Shown: positions 39,400 to 48,455 of the stretch, piece by piece
How positions within the stretch are numbered: the first letter of the stretch is position 1
How the letters are laid out: every line of letters begins with the position of its first letter
Source of the DNA: Clostridium fungisolvens
GTDB lineage: Bacteria; Bacillota; Clostridia; Clostridiales; Clostridiaceae
Direction: 5' to 3'
DNA: 64,000 nucleotides
Assembly: GCF_014193895.1 (NCBI RefSeq)
Contig: NZ_BLZR01000001.1
Coordinates: 1,798,001 to 1,862,000 of the forward strand
Program-made: the position numbers and the translations under genes
Notes under the pieces: generated by a model
Told to the model about the DNA's origin: nothing
Database searches by the model: none
The model's input: the letters and a program-made list of their open reading frames with translations, nothing else

Positions 39400-39771
39400 A
39401 TGGAAAGTATGCAAAAAGAAATAGCAAAAGCTTTTCTTCAAGGAGTTGTAACTGATAAAGTTCGTGAAGTCTATGATTTATATACATTACCTGACTTTAA
39501 ACATCACAATGGATTCTTTAGTGGTGATAGGGAATCACTTTTACAAGGTATGATACAAAGTAATGAAATGTTTCCGAATAAGAAGTTAACAATAAAACTT
39601 GCAGTGGCTGAGTCTCCATATGTTACTGTGTTTTCACATGTTCAGATAACAGAAGGTAAAGAAGCAGCGGTTGTACATATATATCGTTTTAAAGGTGAAA
39701 AGATAGCTGAGATGTGGGATATATCTCAAGAGGTGTCTAAGGATTCTCCTAATAAAAATGGAGTGTTTTAA
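39400..39771 (+). CDS. NTF2-like/SnoaL-type protein
   Basis: 123 residues with the alpha-plus-beta cone fold pattern: an N-terminal helix, DFKHHNGFFSGDRESLLQGM, and the final strand VHIYRFKGEKIAEMWDISQEV, which is highly typical of SnoaL-like ester cyclases. Enzymatic role unknown. GAGGAA precedes the ATG. Confidence 0.75.
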   Translation: MESMQKEIAKAFLQGVVTDKVREVYDLYTLPDFKHHNGFFSGDRESLLQGMIQSNEMFPNKKLTIKLAVAESPYVTVFSHVQITEGKEAAVVHIYRFKGEKIAEMWDISQEVSKDSPNKNGVF

Positions 39772-39791
39772 CAAGAAGTGTAGAATTTTTT

Positions 39792-39838
39792 AGGTTCATT
39801 AATGGTGAACCGTACCATAAGTGAATGAGGTTTTTTCT
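39792..39838 (+). repeat. Dispersed hairpin element, copy G
   Basis: ATGG-TGAA-CCGT, then ACCATAAGTGAATGAGG and six T. TTCATT upstream can pair with AGTGAA downstream as an outer stem. Confidence 0.75.
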
Positions 39839-39882
39839 GGGAGTGGCAATTATAAGTACCAACTTAAAAATGGAGGCTACAA

Positions 39883-40752
39883 ATGACTAAGTATGAATAT
39901 ATATTGAGACAATTTTCAAAGACAAATAAAAAAAACTATGAGAACTATGTGGTTACAAGAATATGGCATAGGCTTGATTCTTTAGACTATAAGTTTGTGA
40001 CACAGCAGTATGTCTTAAGAGCAAACGGTAAATATGCACTCACAGATATGTATTTTCCGCAATGTAAAATACATATAGAGGTAGACGAGTCTCATCATCA
40101 GTTCAATGTCACAAATGATAAAATTCGCGAAAATGACATAGTAAACATAACTGGACATGAGATCATAAGAGTTGATGTTACTAAAGGGGTTGAAGATATA
40201 AACCTACAAATCGAGAAAATAATTGAAATGATACGTGAAAAGCGTGTCCATATGAAGGATGAATTTGTAGCATGGGAACCCAATTTGGAAGTATCAACGG
40301 CAACATATATAGAGAAGGGGTATATAGACAGAAAAGACAATGTTGCTTTTAAACGAGAATCTGATGCTATAAATTGCTTTGGAGTCAACTACAAAGGGTG
40401 GCAAAGAGGTGGTGCCAAGCATCCTAGAGAAGAAGGTGTCCATATTTGGTTTCCAAAACTCTATAAGAATGGTCTGTGGGATAATAGCATAACCGATGAT
40501 GAAGAAATTATATATGAAAAGTCAATGGAAGACAGCAAAGTAGATAGTCATATTGATGAAATAATAACTTATAGAGATAAGAAGCGTATCGTATTTGCAA
40601 GAGTGAAAGATTCACTAGGGGAGGTAATGTATCGATTCATGGGAGAATATCACTTGAATATTTATGAAACTAAGGCTCAAAGAAGGCTTGTGTGGGAAAG
40701 AAAGAAGACTAGAGTAAGGACATATGCATGTAATCTACCTGAGACCACTTAG
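39883..40752 (+). CDS. AbaSI-like modification-dependent restriction endonuclease (candidate)
   Basis: 289 residues. The N-terminal part reads YVVTRIWHRL and QQYVLR, then ALTDMYFPQCKIHIEVDESHHQ with Asp55, Glu66, Asp68 and the HHQ, followed by ITGHEIIRVDV; this resembles the Vsr-like nuclease domain of the AbaSI/PvuRts1I group. The C-terminal half (about 150-289) has FGVNYKGWQRGG and IWFPKLY, and could be an SRA-like reader of modified cytosine. Relatives cut DNA containing (glucosyl-)hydroxymethylcytosine, as in some phages. RBS GGAGG. The gene at 40802 follows by 49 bases and may be a partner. Confidence 0.6.
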   Translation: MTKYEYILRQFSKTNKKNYENYVVTRIWHRLDSLDYKFVTQQYVLRANGKYALTDMYFPQCKIHIEVDESHHQFNVTNDKIRENDIVNITGHEIIRVDVTKGVEDINLQIEKIIEMIREKRVHMKDEFVAWEPNLEVSTATYIEKGYIDRKDNVAFKRESDAINCFGVNYKGWQRGGAKHPREEGVHIWFPKLYKNGLWDNSITDDEEIIYEKSMEDSKVDSHIDEIITYRDKKRIVFARVKDSLGEVMYRFMGEYHLNIYETKAQRRLVWERKKTRVRTYACNLPETT

Positions 40753-40801
40753 GTGTTTAATTGATTTAAAAATATATTTATTTTAAAAGGGGTAATTAAT
40801 A

Positions 40802-41638
40802 ATGAATTTAATTGGAAAAGAAGTGGCGCACAAAATATTTGGTATTGGGAAAATAGTAGCTCAGGCCCATGAACATTTTAATGTGAAGTTTGTTAATGAG
40901 GAAAAAAGGTTTCAGTATCCTTTAGCTTTTGAAGGTTTTTTAGTATTATTGGATGATGACCTTAATCAAGAATTATTAAAAGAGATTGCGTTTATAAAAG
41001 ATGAAATCAAAAAAGTGGCTGAGGAAACAGTGAAGAATAATCAAAATACTAAAATGTCTGATACCAAAAAAACAGGAAGTTATAAAAAAGAACATAAACA
41101 AAGCAAAGAGATGATAAGCATTCATAAAAATTGTTTTAATTATTTGATTAATTATCAAAAGGAACATAAAGATTTTTATTTTATTCCAAGAAAAGTGAAT
41201 AATCAAAATAGACTAGAAGAAGGATATTACTTTATCGGAAATGAGCATTATCTGATGATTACTTTCTGGTATGGGGGAGACGGCGTTGAAAAAATTCATA
41301 ACATTAATTTTGGTATAACTGAATCCGAAGAGTGCTATATTGAAATAAGTTCAAGGGATGATGAAAATAAAGCAAAATATTTGAGAGATGTTGTTAGGAT
41401 TTTGGAAGAAAAACAACATTACAAATTTGATGAAATTAAGGAAAATAAGTGGCGTTTAGATTATGCTAAAGGATTAAGCTATTTGGAAGTATTAGAAAGT
41501 TTCATTTTGATCGAAAAGTCTATTATTGACGAGTATATTAAATTAAATTCAGGGATAGGAATTGAAGCTGCTAATAAGGAAATGGATAGTAAATACGTAA
41601 AGAGAATATTGGATATGCAAATGCACAAAGATCTTTAA
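40802..41638 (+). CDS. Unknown protein with N-terminal small beta-barrel-like region
   Basis: 278 residues. The first 50 (GKEVAHKIFGIGKIVAQ, VKFVNEEKRFQYPLAF) resemble SH3-like barrels common in clostridial nucleic-acid-associated proteins. A Lys-rich linker (about 70-102) leads to a C-terminal domain with FYFIPRKVNNQNRLEEGYYF. No catalytic motif recognised. AAAAGGGG precedes the ATG. It may be co-transcribed with the AbaSI-like nuclease, which would suggest a defence role; this is inference. Confidence 0.6.
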   Translation: MNLIGKEVAHKIFGIGKIVAQAHEHFNVKFVNEEKRFQYPLAFEGFLVLLDDDLNQELLKEIAFIKDEIKKVAEETVKNNQNTKMSDTKKTGSYKKEHKQSKEMISIHKNCFNYLINYQKEHKDFYFIPRKVNNQNRLEEGYYFIGNEHYLMITFWYGGDGVEKIHNINFGITESEECYIEISSRDDENKAKYLRDVVRILEEKQHYKFDEIKENKWRLDYAKGLSYLEVLESFILIEKSIIDEYIKLNSGIGIEAANKEMDSKYVKRILDMQMHKDL

Positions 41639-41903
41639 TTGAACGAACTGCATCGAAAAGGTGTAGATGCAGTCAGCCGAAGTGATTTGAAGAAGTATAA
41701 CATGACTTTTGAAGGAAGAAACCTTGTGTTTTCTTCACAAGCGATACAAGGGTGTAAAGGCTAAAAGAGCCTTTTGTGGTTATCCAAACGATAAATACAG
41801 AAAAACTTCACTTGTCAATGGTATGGTGAATCATATCATAAGTAAATAAGGTTTTTACTAAGTTTAGGTGATTGACAATTGTTGTATTAGGAGGAATTTT
41901 AAT
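41639..41903. other. Intergenic region with remnant coding and repeat H
   Basis: Around 41655-41763 one frame reads a plausible protein tail (VDAVSRSDLKKYNMTFEGRN, then a stop) without a start or RBS, probably part of a lost gene. Repeat copy H follows at 41817. Confidence 0.4.
41817..41858 (+). repeat. Dispersed hairpin element, copy H
   Basis: GGTATGG-TGAA-TCATATC, seven pairs with two G-T, then ATAAGTAAATAAGG and five T. Upstream TTCACTTG matches copies C and I. Confidence 0.75.
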
Positions 41904-42100
41904 ATGATTTATTAAAATAGTAATGAAAGATTATATGTTGAATTACTAAGAGAAAATTTTTGAAAAATCTTAACAGAATTAGATTTAGCATATAGTGGGG
42001 AAAGGGAAAGGAAGCAAAAGAAATATTTAAGAACCATCCGCAAATATCTTATGCTTATAGTATGGGGTATAACAAAACATTTTGCTATTATTTAAGCTAA
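41904..42100 (+). pseudogene. Small decayed gene, family unknown
   Basis: AGGAGGA precedes an ATG. Read with two in-frame stops and a frameshift, it gives NERLYVELLRENF, KILTELDLAYSGE, then KEIFKNHPQISYAYSMGY to a TAA at 42098. RBS plus decayed coding suggests a recently lost small protein. Confidence 0.5.
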
Positions 42101-42111
42101 TAATTTGAAAG

Positions 42112-42146
42112 AGGTACTCATCGTAGGGCGGATGGAGTGCTTTTTC
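42112..42146 (+). terminator. Hairpin with T-run between remnant and HxlR gene
   Basis: GTACTCATC pairs imperfectly with GGATGGAGTGC, followed by TTTTT. Confidence 0.5.
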
Positions 42147-42173
42147 ATTTGTTTTAAAACATTTAATACCTAT

Positions 42174-42521
42174 TTATAATATTTCCATTCCTGCTTCCTT
42201 CATATAATCTTTTCCCCAATTCTCCATCATTTGTATGACAGGTATAAACTTTTCTCCCATTTCAGTAAGGCTATATTCAACTCTTGGAGGAACCTCATTA
42301 TATGATTTTCTAAATACAAGATTATCATCTTCAAGTTCTCTTAAATGTTGAGTAAGCATTTTTTGAGTAAGGGCAGAATCATTGAATGCTCTTTTTAACT
42401 CTGAAAATCTCATTACTTTATTGTGAGCTAGAAACCATATTATTGAAAGTTTCCATTTTCCTAATATTATTCGTTGAGTTAATAGTAAAGGACATCCTTC
42501 TTCCCAATCATTAACTTTCAT
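42174..42521 (-). CDS. HxlR-family transcriptional regulator
   Basis: 115 residues from the ATG at 42521, preceded by GAAGGTGA on the minus strand. HxlR hallmarks: CPLLLTQRIILGKWKLSIIW, MRFSELKR, LTQKMLTQHLRELEDDNLV and VPPRVEYSLTEMGE. There is one Cys (in the CPLLL motif), as in redox- or aldehyde-sensing members. Divergent from the aldo/keto reductase at 42678, its likely target. Confidence 0.92.
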   Translation of the reverse strand: MKVNDWEEGCPLLLTQRIILGKWKLSIIWFLAHNKVMRFSELKRAFNDSALTQKMLTQHLRELEDDNLVFRKSYNEVPPRVEYSLTEMGEKFIPVIQMMENWGKDYMKEAGMEIL

Positions 42522-42536
42522 ATAAATCACCTTCTA

Positions 42537-42554
42537 AGTTACTTATTAGTAACT
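42537..42554. promoter_or_regulatory. Palindrome between hxlR and aldo/keto reductase (candidate operator)
   Basis: AGTTACT-TATT-AGTAACT, perfect seven-base arms, just upstream of the hxlR start. Confidence 0.65.
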
Positions 42555-42677
42555 ATACCACAAAAAAGTACCTAATTTCAATATTTTTACTATTCATTTA
42601 TAATAAGTGTAAATCAAGTAGCTATTAAAAAATATTTACTGGTAAATAAATTTTTAACATACTGGAGGTGTTATAAA

Positions 42678-43583
42678 ATGAAAAAAATTCAACTTGGAAA
42701 ATCAGCTATTAATGCATCTGTTATAGGGTTAGGTGCTATAAATTTTGGTACTACTATTAGAGAGGATACTACATTTAAACTAATGGATGACTATGTGCTA
42801 AATGGGGGGAATTTAATCGATACATCAAACAATTATGCAGTATGGAATGGCGGAGACGGAGGGGAAAGTGAAAAAACGATAGGTAAGTGGATAAAGAAAA
42901 ATGGTAAAAACAAAGATCTTTTTATTGCAACAAAACTTGGAGCTTTACCAAAAGAAAATGGGAAAAGAGATTTTTCAGATATGCAGGGTTTAAGTCGTTC
43001 TGTTATTATCGACAGTGTTAATAAATCTTTAGATAATTTGAATGTAGACTGTATTGATATATTATATTTACATGTTGATGATTTTAATACACCGCAGGAA
43101 GAAACTCTTGGTACATTAAATGAACTTGTAAATAGAGGACTAATAAAAGAAATTGGTTGCAGTAATTTTAGAACATGGCGTATAGAAAGTGCACGAAATA
43201 TATGCTTGAAAAATAACTATAAATTTTTTTGTGCTGTACAGCAGAGGTTTAGTTATTTATCACCTACAATGGACTCAGATTTCTTTCCACAGGTACCAGC
43301 TAGCAGAGAATTAGAAAGTTATATAAATTATCATAAAGATTTAACGCTCATAGCATATTCACCTTTATTAGGCGGACAATATAATACGTCCAAAATAAAA
43401 AAAGATGAATATAAAACATACTTTAATGAAAATAAATTAAAAGAATTATTAGATGAACAAAGTGACCCTAACTCATATGTTCTTAATTATATAAATAATC
43501 AATTCGGTGGCAGTGTTGCTTTAGTTACAACTTCTAAAGTTGATCATTTAAATAATATAATGCAGTCAGAATTCTTTAAGTAA
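42678..43583 (+). CDS. Aldo/keto reductase
   Basis: 301 residues. Motifs of the family: IGLGAINFG at the start, LIDTSNNY with catalytic Asp and Tyr, FIATKLG with catalytic Lys, DILYLHVDD with the His, IKEIGCSNF, and LIAYSPLLGGQ. It reduces aldehydes or ketones with NADPH. The divergent HxlR gene suggests induction by reactive carbonyls or oxidants. TGGAGGTG precedes the ATG. Confidence 0.92.
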   Translation: MKKIQLGKSAINASVIGLGAINFGTTIREDTTFKLMDDYVLNGGNLIDTSNNYAVWNGGDGGESEKTIGKWIKKNGKNKDLFIATKLGALPKENGKRDFSDMQGLSRSVIIDSVNKSLDNLNVDCIDILYLHVDDFNTPQEETLGTLNELVNRGLIKEIGCSNFRTWRIESARNICLKNNYKFFCAVQQRFSYLSPTMDSDFFPQVPASRELESYINYHKDLTLIAYSPLLGGQYNTSKIKKDEYKTYFNENKLKELLDEQSDPNSYVLNYINNQFGGSVALVTTSKVDHLNNIMQSEFFK

Positions 43584-44034
43584 GCCTCCAAATCTTTGAT
43601 TTGGAAAGGGGAACTTACCTAACTAACGAAAGTGAGTCGGGGGTAATTTAAAAGTTAGAAAACTAGATAACCATTGATATTATTTGCTTAAGGCTGCTTT
43701 CATCAAGTGGGAATGCTGTATAATAAGTAATGATGTAGGAGGATATATAACATGCACTCACTTTTGTTATATATTAACAAATGTTGTAGTAAGTATTCTA
43801 AAATTAGAATGTGTAATATAGAGAAAAAATCTCACTTGGGTGTGATACGGGGAACCGTATCTTAAATAACGGAGGTTTTTTTACATTAATGTATGTAGAT
43901 CCGTAACATAAGTGACGGACTACTTTTAAAATAATAAGCTGAATCCTAAGCGAAGAATGAACATTATTCTAGATTTGTTTCCGCATACATTACAAGACGA
44001 GAGTCCTTCAATAAGTGAGAACTCTACCTAGGGG
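43584..44034. other. Intergenic region before the recombinase remnant
   Basis: Contains a CCAAATC-TTT-GATTTGG hairpin at 43588-43604 right after the reductase stop, an inverted repeat ATATATAAC/GTTATATAT at 43743-43774, and dispersed-element copy I. Another short open frame near 43962-44030 (IILDLFPHTLQDESPS) has no start. No complete gene. Confidence 0.45.
43842..43880 (+). repeat. Dispersed hairpin element, copy I
   Basis: GATACGG-GGAA-CCGTATC, a perfect seven-pair stem with a GNRA-type loop, then TTAAATAACGGAGG and seven T. Upstream CTCACTTG matches copy C. Confidence 0.75.
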
Positions 44035-44945
44035 ATTAGAAGAAAATTTGAACAAGGAAAAGTGGTGGTAAATCATAATAAATTTTTAGGTTATGATAAA
44101 GATGAAGAAGGTAACCTTATAATTAATGAAAAACAAGCCAAGATTGTAAGAAGAATTTATAAGGATTACCTTGATGGAAAAGGTTCAAATAGGATTGCAA
44201 GAGAACTTGAAGAAGAGGGGGTTAAAGGTTGGAATGGGAAAGCTAAATGGTATGAAAGTACTATAAGGGGAATATTAACTAATGAAAAATATAAGGAGAT
44301 GCATTGCTTCAAAAAACGTGTACGGTGGATTTTCTTACTAAGAAAAGAGTGGATAGTAATGGTGAAGTTCAGAAGTATTATGTTGAAGAAAGCCATCCTG
44401 CAATTATAGATAAAGAAATGTGGGAAGCTGTGCAACTAGAAATGGAAAGAGGGCTGGTATTTGCTGAAACTTATGGTGTATTTAAATTAGACTATGCCAC
44501 ACTTGATAATCCTTTTGCAGGAAGAGTTATGTGTGGACGCTGTAGCAGTATATTTGGAAGAAAGACATGGAATTCTACAAATGAAAATCTTAAAAGAAAG
44601 GTTTGGATGTGCAGCAATAGGTATAAAGTAAAAGGTGAGAAAGGCTGCCAGAATAAGCACATTGATGATAAGGTTTTATACCAAACTTTTATAAATACCG
44701 TCAATGCTATTATTGAGAATAAAGATTACTTTATGTAGAAGTGGAAGGGTGCACTTAAGAGTGAGAATGTTCTAGTAAGGTATAGGTTAAAGCAGTTTAT
44801 AAAAATTATTGAAAAAGCAGAACCAATAAAAGAATTTGATGTAAATTTATTTTTAAAGCTAATTGAGAAGACGACTGTGTTTGAAGTGGAAAAGATTATT
44901 GTAAGATTGCTTGATGGAACTGAGATAGAAGTTGTAATTGGATAA
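44035..44945 (+). pseudogene. Large serine recombinase, 5'-truncated and frameshifted
   Basis: The frame starts mid-protein (RRKFEQGKVVVNHNKFLGYD) in the recombinase domain. A one-base loss near 44298 shifts the frame before ALLQKTCTVDFLTKKR; the zinc beta-ribbon follows (CGRCSSIFGRK, MCSNRYKVKGEKGCQN), and a TAG at 44736 interrupts the coiled-coil tail, which continues to 44945. The N-terminal resolvase catalytic domain is absent, so it cannot act. It is the decayed end of an integrative element's recombinase. Confidence 0.9.
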
Positions 44946-44956
44946 TACATTTTAAG

Positions 44957-45003
44957 GAGCTGGTTAGAGTGTAGGTGTTTTCACTTTAACAGGCTCTTTT
45001 TCA
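44957..45003 (+). terminator. Terminator after the recombinase remnant
   Basis: GAGCTGGTTAGAGTG pairs with CACTTTAACAGGCTC with a few mismatches and ends in TTTTT. Confidence 0.7.
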
Positions 45004-45264
45004 CATAAAAAATAAAACTTAAAATAGAATAGTGAGGTGGCGTAATTTGAGAAAATAAATATGTATTAGGAGAACCAATGTTAGCTAAAGATAAATAACT
45101 TTTTATAATTAATAAGAAGTACAGTGGCGCAAATTGACAAAAACATGGCGTATAATGATGTTAAAATGTAATAAGATAAAGAATATAATCTTAACATAAG
45201 ATAAAAATAAATTTGTTGATGTAATAGATGACTATTAGATCTATAAAATACAGGAGGGTTATAT
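45004..45264. other. Intergenic region before the SDR operon
   Basis: AT-rich, with TTGACA and TATAAT boxes near 45135-45155 but at unsuitable spacing. No gene. Confidence 0.4.
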
Positions 45265-46047
45265 ATGAATAAAAAAGTAGCACTAATTACAGGAGCATCA
45301 AGTGGAATAGGAAGAGAGTTTGCTCGCATTCATGCAGCAAATGGTGGAGACCTTGTTATAATTGCAAGAAGAGAAGATAAATTAAATGAACTGAAACAAG
45401 AATTAGAAAAGAAACATAATGTTAAGGTAAAAGTTGTTGCAAAGGACTTAACATTACCTCAGGCATCTATTGAGATATATAATGAAGTAAACGAAGCAGG
45501 CATCAAAGTAGATTACCTTATAAATAATGCTGGATTTGGCGGACGTGGTTATTTCCATGAACGCCCAATGGAATTAGATTTACAAATGATTCAAGTTAAT
45601 ATAGTTACATTAACTACTTTAACAAGATTATTTTTGCCTGACTTTGTAAAAAGAAATAGTGGAAAAATACTAAATGTATCATCAACAGCAGCACTTATGG
45701 CTGGTCCATTGCAAGCAGTTTACTATGCTTCAAAAGCTTATGTTTTATCTTTTAGCAATGCAATAGCACAAGAATTACATGCTACAAATGTAACAGTTAC
45801 AGCACTATTACCTGGTGCAACAGAAACAGAATTTGCAAAAACTTCTGATATGGGCAATACTGCTGTTTTTGCAAAGACAGTAAGTCCACAAGATGTAGCT
45901 AAAGAAGGATATGATGCAATGTTAAAAGGTGAATTAGATGTTATCGCAGGGGTTACAGCTTCCCAAAAAGTTATGATGGGTATGTTGAAATTTATGCCTA
46001 AAAAATTAATGCTAAAGCAAGTATATCAATTACAGCAAGAAAAATAA
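45265..46047 (+). CDS. Short-chain dehydrogenase/reductase
   Basis: 260 residues of a classical SDR: ITGASSGIGREFA at the start, NNAGFGG, then the catalytic VSSTAA and YYASKAY (Tyr-x-x-x-Lys). Oxidises or reduces a hydroxyl/carbonyl pair with NAD(P); substrate unknown. CAGGAGGG precedes the ATG. First of three closely spaced genes. Confidence 0.92.
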   Translation: MNKKVALITGASSGIGREFARIHAANGGDLVIIARREDKLNELKQELEKKHNVKVKVVAKDLTLPQASIEIYNEVNEAGIKVDYLINNAGFGGRGYFHERPMELDLQMIQVNIVTLTTLTRLFLPDFVKRNSGKILNVSSTAALMAGPLQAVYYASKAYVLSFSNAIAQELHATNVTVTALLPGATETEFAKTSDMGNTAVFAKTVSPQDVAKEGYDAMLKGELDVIAGVTASQKVMMGMLKFMPKKLMLKQVYQLQQEK

Positions 46048-46069
46048 AAATGCTAAGGGAGTAAAGTAA

Positions 46070-46840
46070 ATGATTTTTTATTTCACAGGAACCGGAAATT
46101 CGGGATATGTAGCAAGCGAAATAGCAAAGGCAAATAATGATACTATCACTTCTATTTCTAAACTAATTAATGAAGAAAAAGAATTAGAATTTACTTTAAA
46201 GGATGGAGAAGTGATTGGGATTATATATCCTATTTATGCTTATGCACCTCCGAAGATGGTAATGGAATTTATTAAAAATATTAAATTTAATAATTATAAG
46301 AATAATTATGTTTTTTCATTAGCTACTTGTGGTGGTGATGCAGGAAATGCCATGGAATTAATAAAAAAAGAGCTTAATAATAAAGGTATGACTCTAAATA
46401 GTGGATTTTCAATTATCATGCCCAATAATGAAATAATTCATGGAAATGTAGATTCAAAAGAAGTAGAGATAAGAAAGCTTCAAAATGTCAAAAATGAAAT
46501 AAAAAATATAAACACTTTGATAAAAGCAAGAAGACAAAATATATCTGAGCTTGAAAAAGGATTAATATCAAAGTTCTTGACTAATGCAATGAATCCTATT
46601 TTTCAAATTTTTTTTAAAACTGATGTATTAAAATTTTATGAAACGGATGATTGTATATCATGTGGAAAGTGTGAAAAAGTATGTAATTCAAATATAATAA
46701 CATTAGTAAAAGGAAAACCTCAATGGAATGGTGAGTGTTGTCAATGTTTAGCATGTATTAATTATTGTCCTAAAAAGGCAATACAGTATGGCAAATCAAC
46801 AGTTAAAAAGGGAAGATACACTAATCCGTATTTCAAATAA
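46070..46840 (+). CDS. EFR1-type flavodoxin-ferredoxin fusion protein
   Basis: 256 residues. Flavodoxin-like N-terminus with YFTGTGNSGYVA and IYPIYAYAPP, and a C-terminal double-cluster ferredoxin (CISCGKCEKVC, then CCQCLACINYCP), each predicted to hold a [4Fe-4S] centre. It carries electrons in anaerobic metabolism. It lies 22 bases after the SDR, so may supply it or a related reductase. Confidence 0.9.
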   Translation: MIFYFTGTGNSGYVASEIAKANNDTITSISKLINEEKELEFTLKDGEVIGIIYPIYAYAPPKMVMEFIKNIKFNNYKNNYVFSLATCGGDAGNAMELIKKELNNKGMTLNSGFSIIMPNNEIIHGNVDSKEVEIRKLQNVKNEIKNINTLIKARRQNISELEKGLISKFLTNAMNPIFQIFFKTDVLKFYETDDCISCGKCEKVCNSNIITLVKGKPQWNGECCQCLACINYCPKKAIQYGKSTVKKGRYTNPYFK

Positions 46841-46871
46841 ATAGATACCAGTATCCATAAGGGGAGATTAA

Positions 46872-47864
46872 ATGCCTAATAATAGATTTATCATAGATAG
46901 AAAATTTGCAGATTTAATAGAAAGTGTTGGAATATCAATTACAGAAGCGCTAAAAAAGTCCGACTTACCTGAAGATTTATTTAGTCATCAAATACCTTCC
47001 TTAACAGCTATTGAATATATAAGACTTATGGAAGCACTAAAAGATTTATCAATTGATGAGTGCACGCCAATAAAGATTGGTACAATAGAAAATTTAGAAA
47101 CATTTTCTCCACCTGTATTTGCGGCTTATTGCAGTAAAAATGTATTAACTTGTATGAAAAGATTAGCAACATATAAAAAACTAATAGGGCCATTAGTATT
47201 TCTCGTTAATGAAAATAAAGATGACATAACATTGGAGATTACTTTTGAAAATGAAGAAAATGAATTACCAGAGTTTTTGGTTGCAATAGAAATGGTATTT
47301 TTACTACAACTTATGAGAAATGCTACTAAAAATCATATTGTACCTAAAGAAGTAATGACAAAGCACAAAATAGATAATGATAATTATGAAAAGTTTTTTG
47401 GAGTAAAACCTAAAATAGGACTAAGAAACATATTGACCATATCAAAGGAAGATGCACTACGTCCTTTTATAAGCCAAAATGATGTTATGTGGGAGTACTT
47501 TGAACCTGAATTGAGAAGACGACTTGGTGAATTAGATATAGACGATACATATGCAGCTAGAGTAAGAAGTGCACTTATAGAACTTTTACCTGCAGGAGAA
47601 GGAAGTATAGATGATGTGTCATCAAAATTAGGATGCAGCACAAGAACTCTTCAAAGAAAATTAAAGGAAGAAGATACTACCTTTCAAAAACAACTAAACC
47701 ATACTAGAGAACTACTTGCAAGGCATTATTTAAAAAACTCAGATATGATAAGTGATGATATAGCTTATCTCTTAGGGTATCAAGATTTAAATTCTTTTGT
47801 AAGAGCATTTCATATATGGACTGATATGACAATAAGTGAGTATAAAAAGAAAAAAAAGAATTAA
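46872..47864 (+). CDS. AraC-family regulator with Arabinose_bd-type N-terminus
   Basis: 330 residues. The N-terminal about 200 residues resemble the Arabinose_bd-like domain of OruR/ArgR-type AraC regulators (LPEDLFSHQIPSLTAIEYIR). The C-terminus has two HTH motifs (SIDDVSSKLGCSTRTLQRKL and DIAYLLGYQDLNSFVRAFHIW). Lies 31 bases after the EFR1-type gene and probably regulates the SDR-EFR1 unit. RBS AAGGGGA. Confidence 0.88.
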   Translation: MPNNRFIIDRKFADLIESVGISITEALKKSDLPEDLFSHQIPSLTAIEYIRLMEALKDLSIDECTPIKIGTIENLETFSPPVFAAYCSKNVLTCMKRLATYKKLIGPLVFLVNENKDDITLEITFENEENELPEFLVAIEMVFLLQLMRNATKNHIVPKEVMTKHKIDNDNYEKFFGVKPKIGLRNILTISKEDALRPFISQNDVMWEYFEPELRRRLGELDIDDTYAARVRSALIELLPAGEGSIDDVSSKLGCSTRTLQRKLKEEDTTFQKQLNHTRELLARHYLKNSDMISDDIAYLLGYQDLNSFVRAFHIWTDMTISEYKKKKKN

Positions 47865-47965
47865 TTTTTCAAAACAAAAATTATATTTTAACAGTTTTAA
47901 TAATATTTTAAGATTATTATTACGGGAATAGTGATATTAAAACTTACGGAGGAAGGATGAGGGTT

Positions 47966-48364
47966 ATGTATAAATTTGATAATCAACTACCAAAAACAAC
48001 AACTTCTTGGAAAGAAAGAGGAATTTTTTATATTAAACATACAAGTTTTCGTGTAACAATGGAGGAGGCATATGCAATTGGAGAATTGTTAAAAGTAGCA
48101 TTTAGGGATAAAGATACAAGGACAGTTGTTATTGATAATCATGAAGCGCAAGGAGTTTGGACACAAGAAGTTAATAAAGTTTGGGAAAAGGTATATGTTG
48201 AGGTTAAAGGTGAAAAACCAAAGAAGACTGTTACGTTAACGAATAGTGTTACTGCTGCAATGCAGATTAATCGACTTTCTAAAAACAGTGGTGCTGAAAA
48301 TATATCAAAAGCCTTTTACAGTGATTTTAATGACGAGGTAAAGGCATTTATAAATGAAGAGTAA
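47966..48364 (+). CDS. Unknown small protein (STAS-like by length and pattern)
   Basis: 132 residues from the ATG at 47966; an in-frame ATG nine bases earlier is too close to the GGAGGA. No signal or TM. Contains RTVVIDNHEAQGVW and VTLTNSVTAAMQINRLSKNSG. I recognise no family with confidence. It lies about 100 bases after the AraC-type gene. Confidence 0.6.
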   Translation: MYKFDNQLPKTTTSWKERGIFYIKHTSFRVTMEEAYAIGELLKVAFRDKDTRTVVIDNHEAQGVWTQEVNKVWEKVYVEVKGEKPKKTVTLTNSVTAAMQINRLSKNSGAENISKAFYSDFNDEVKAFINEE

Positions 48365-48455
48365 AAATTTCCAGAGATATAGAAGATGAGTAACCTATAG
48401 TGTTGACTCTTCACGCCATTTGAGTGATTAATACTCAAAAAGGGGTGATGAAATA

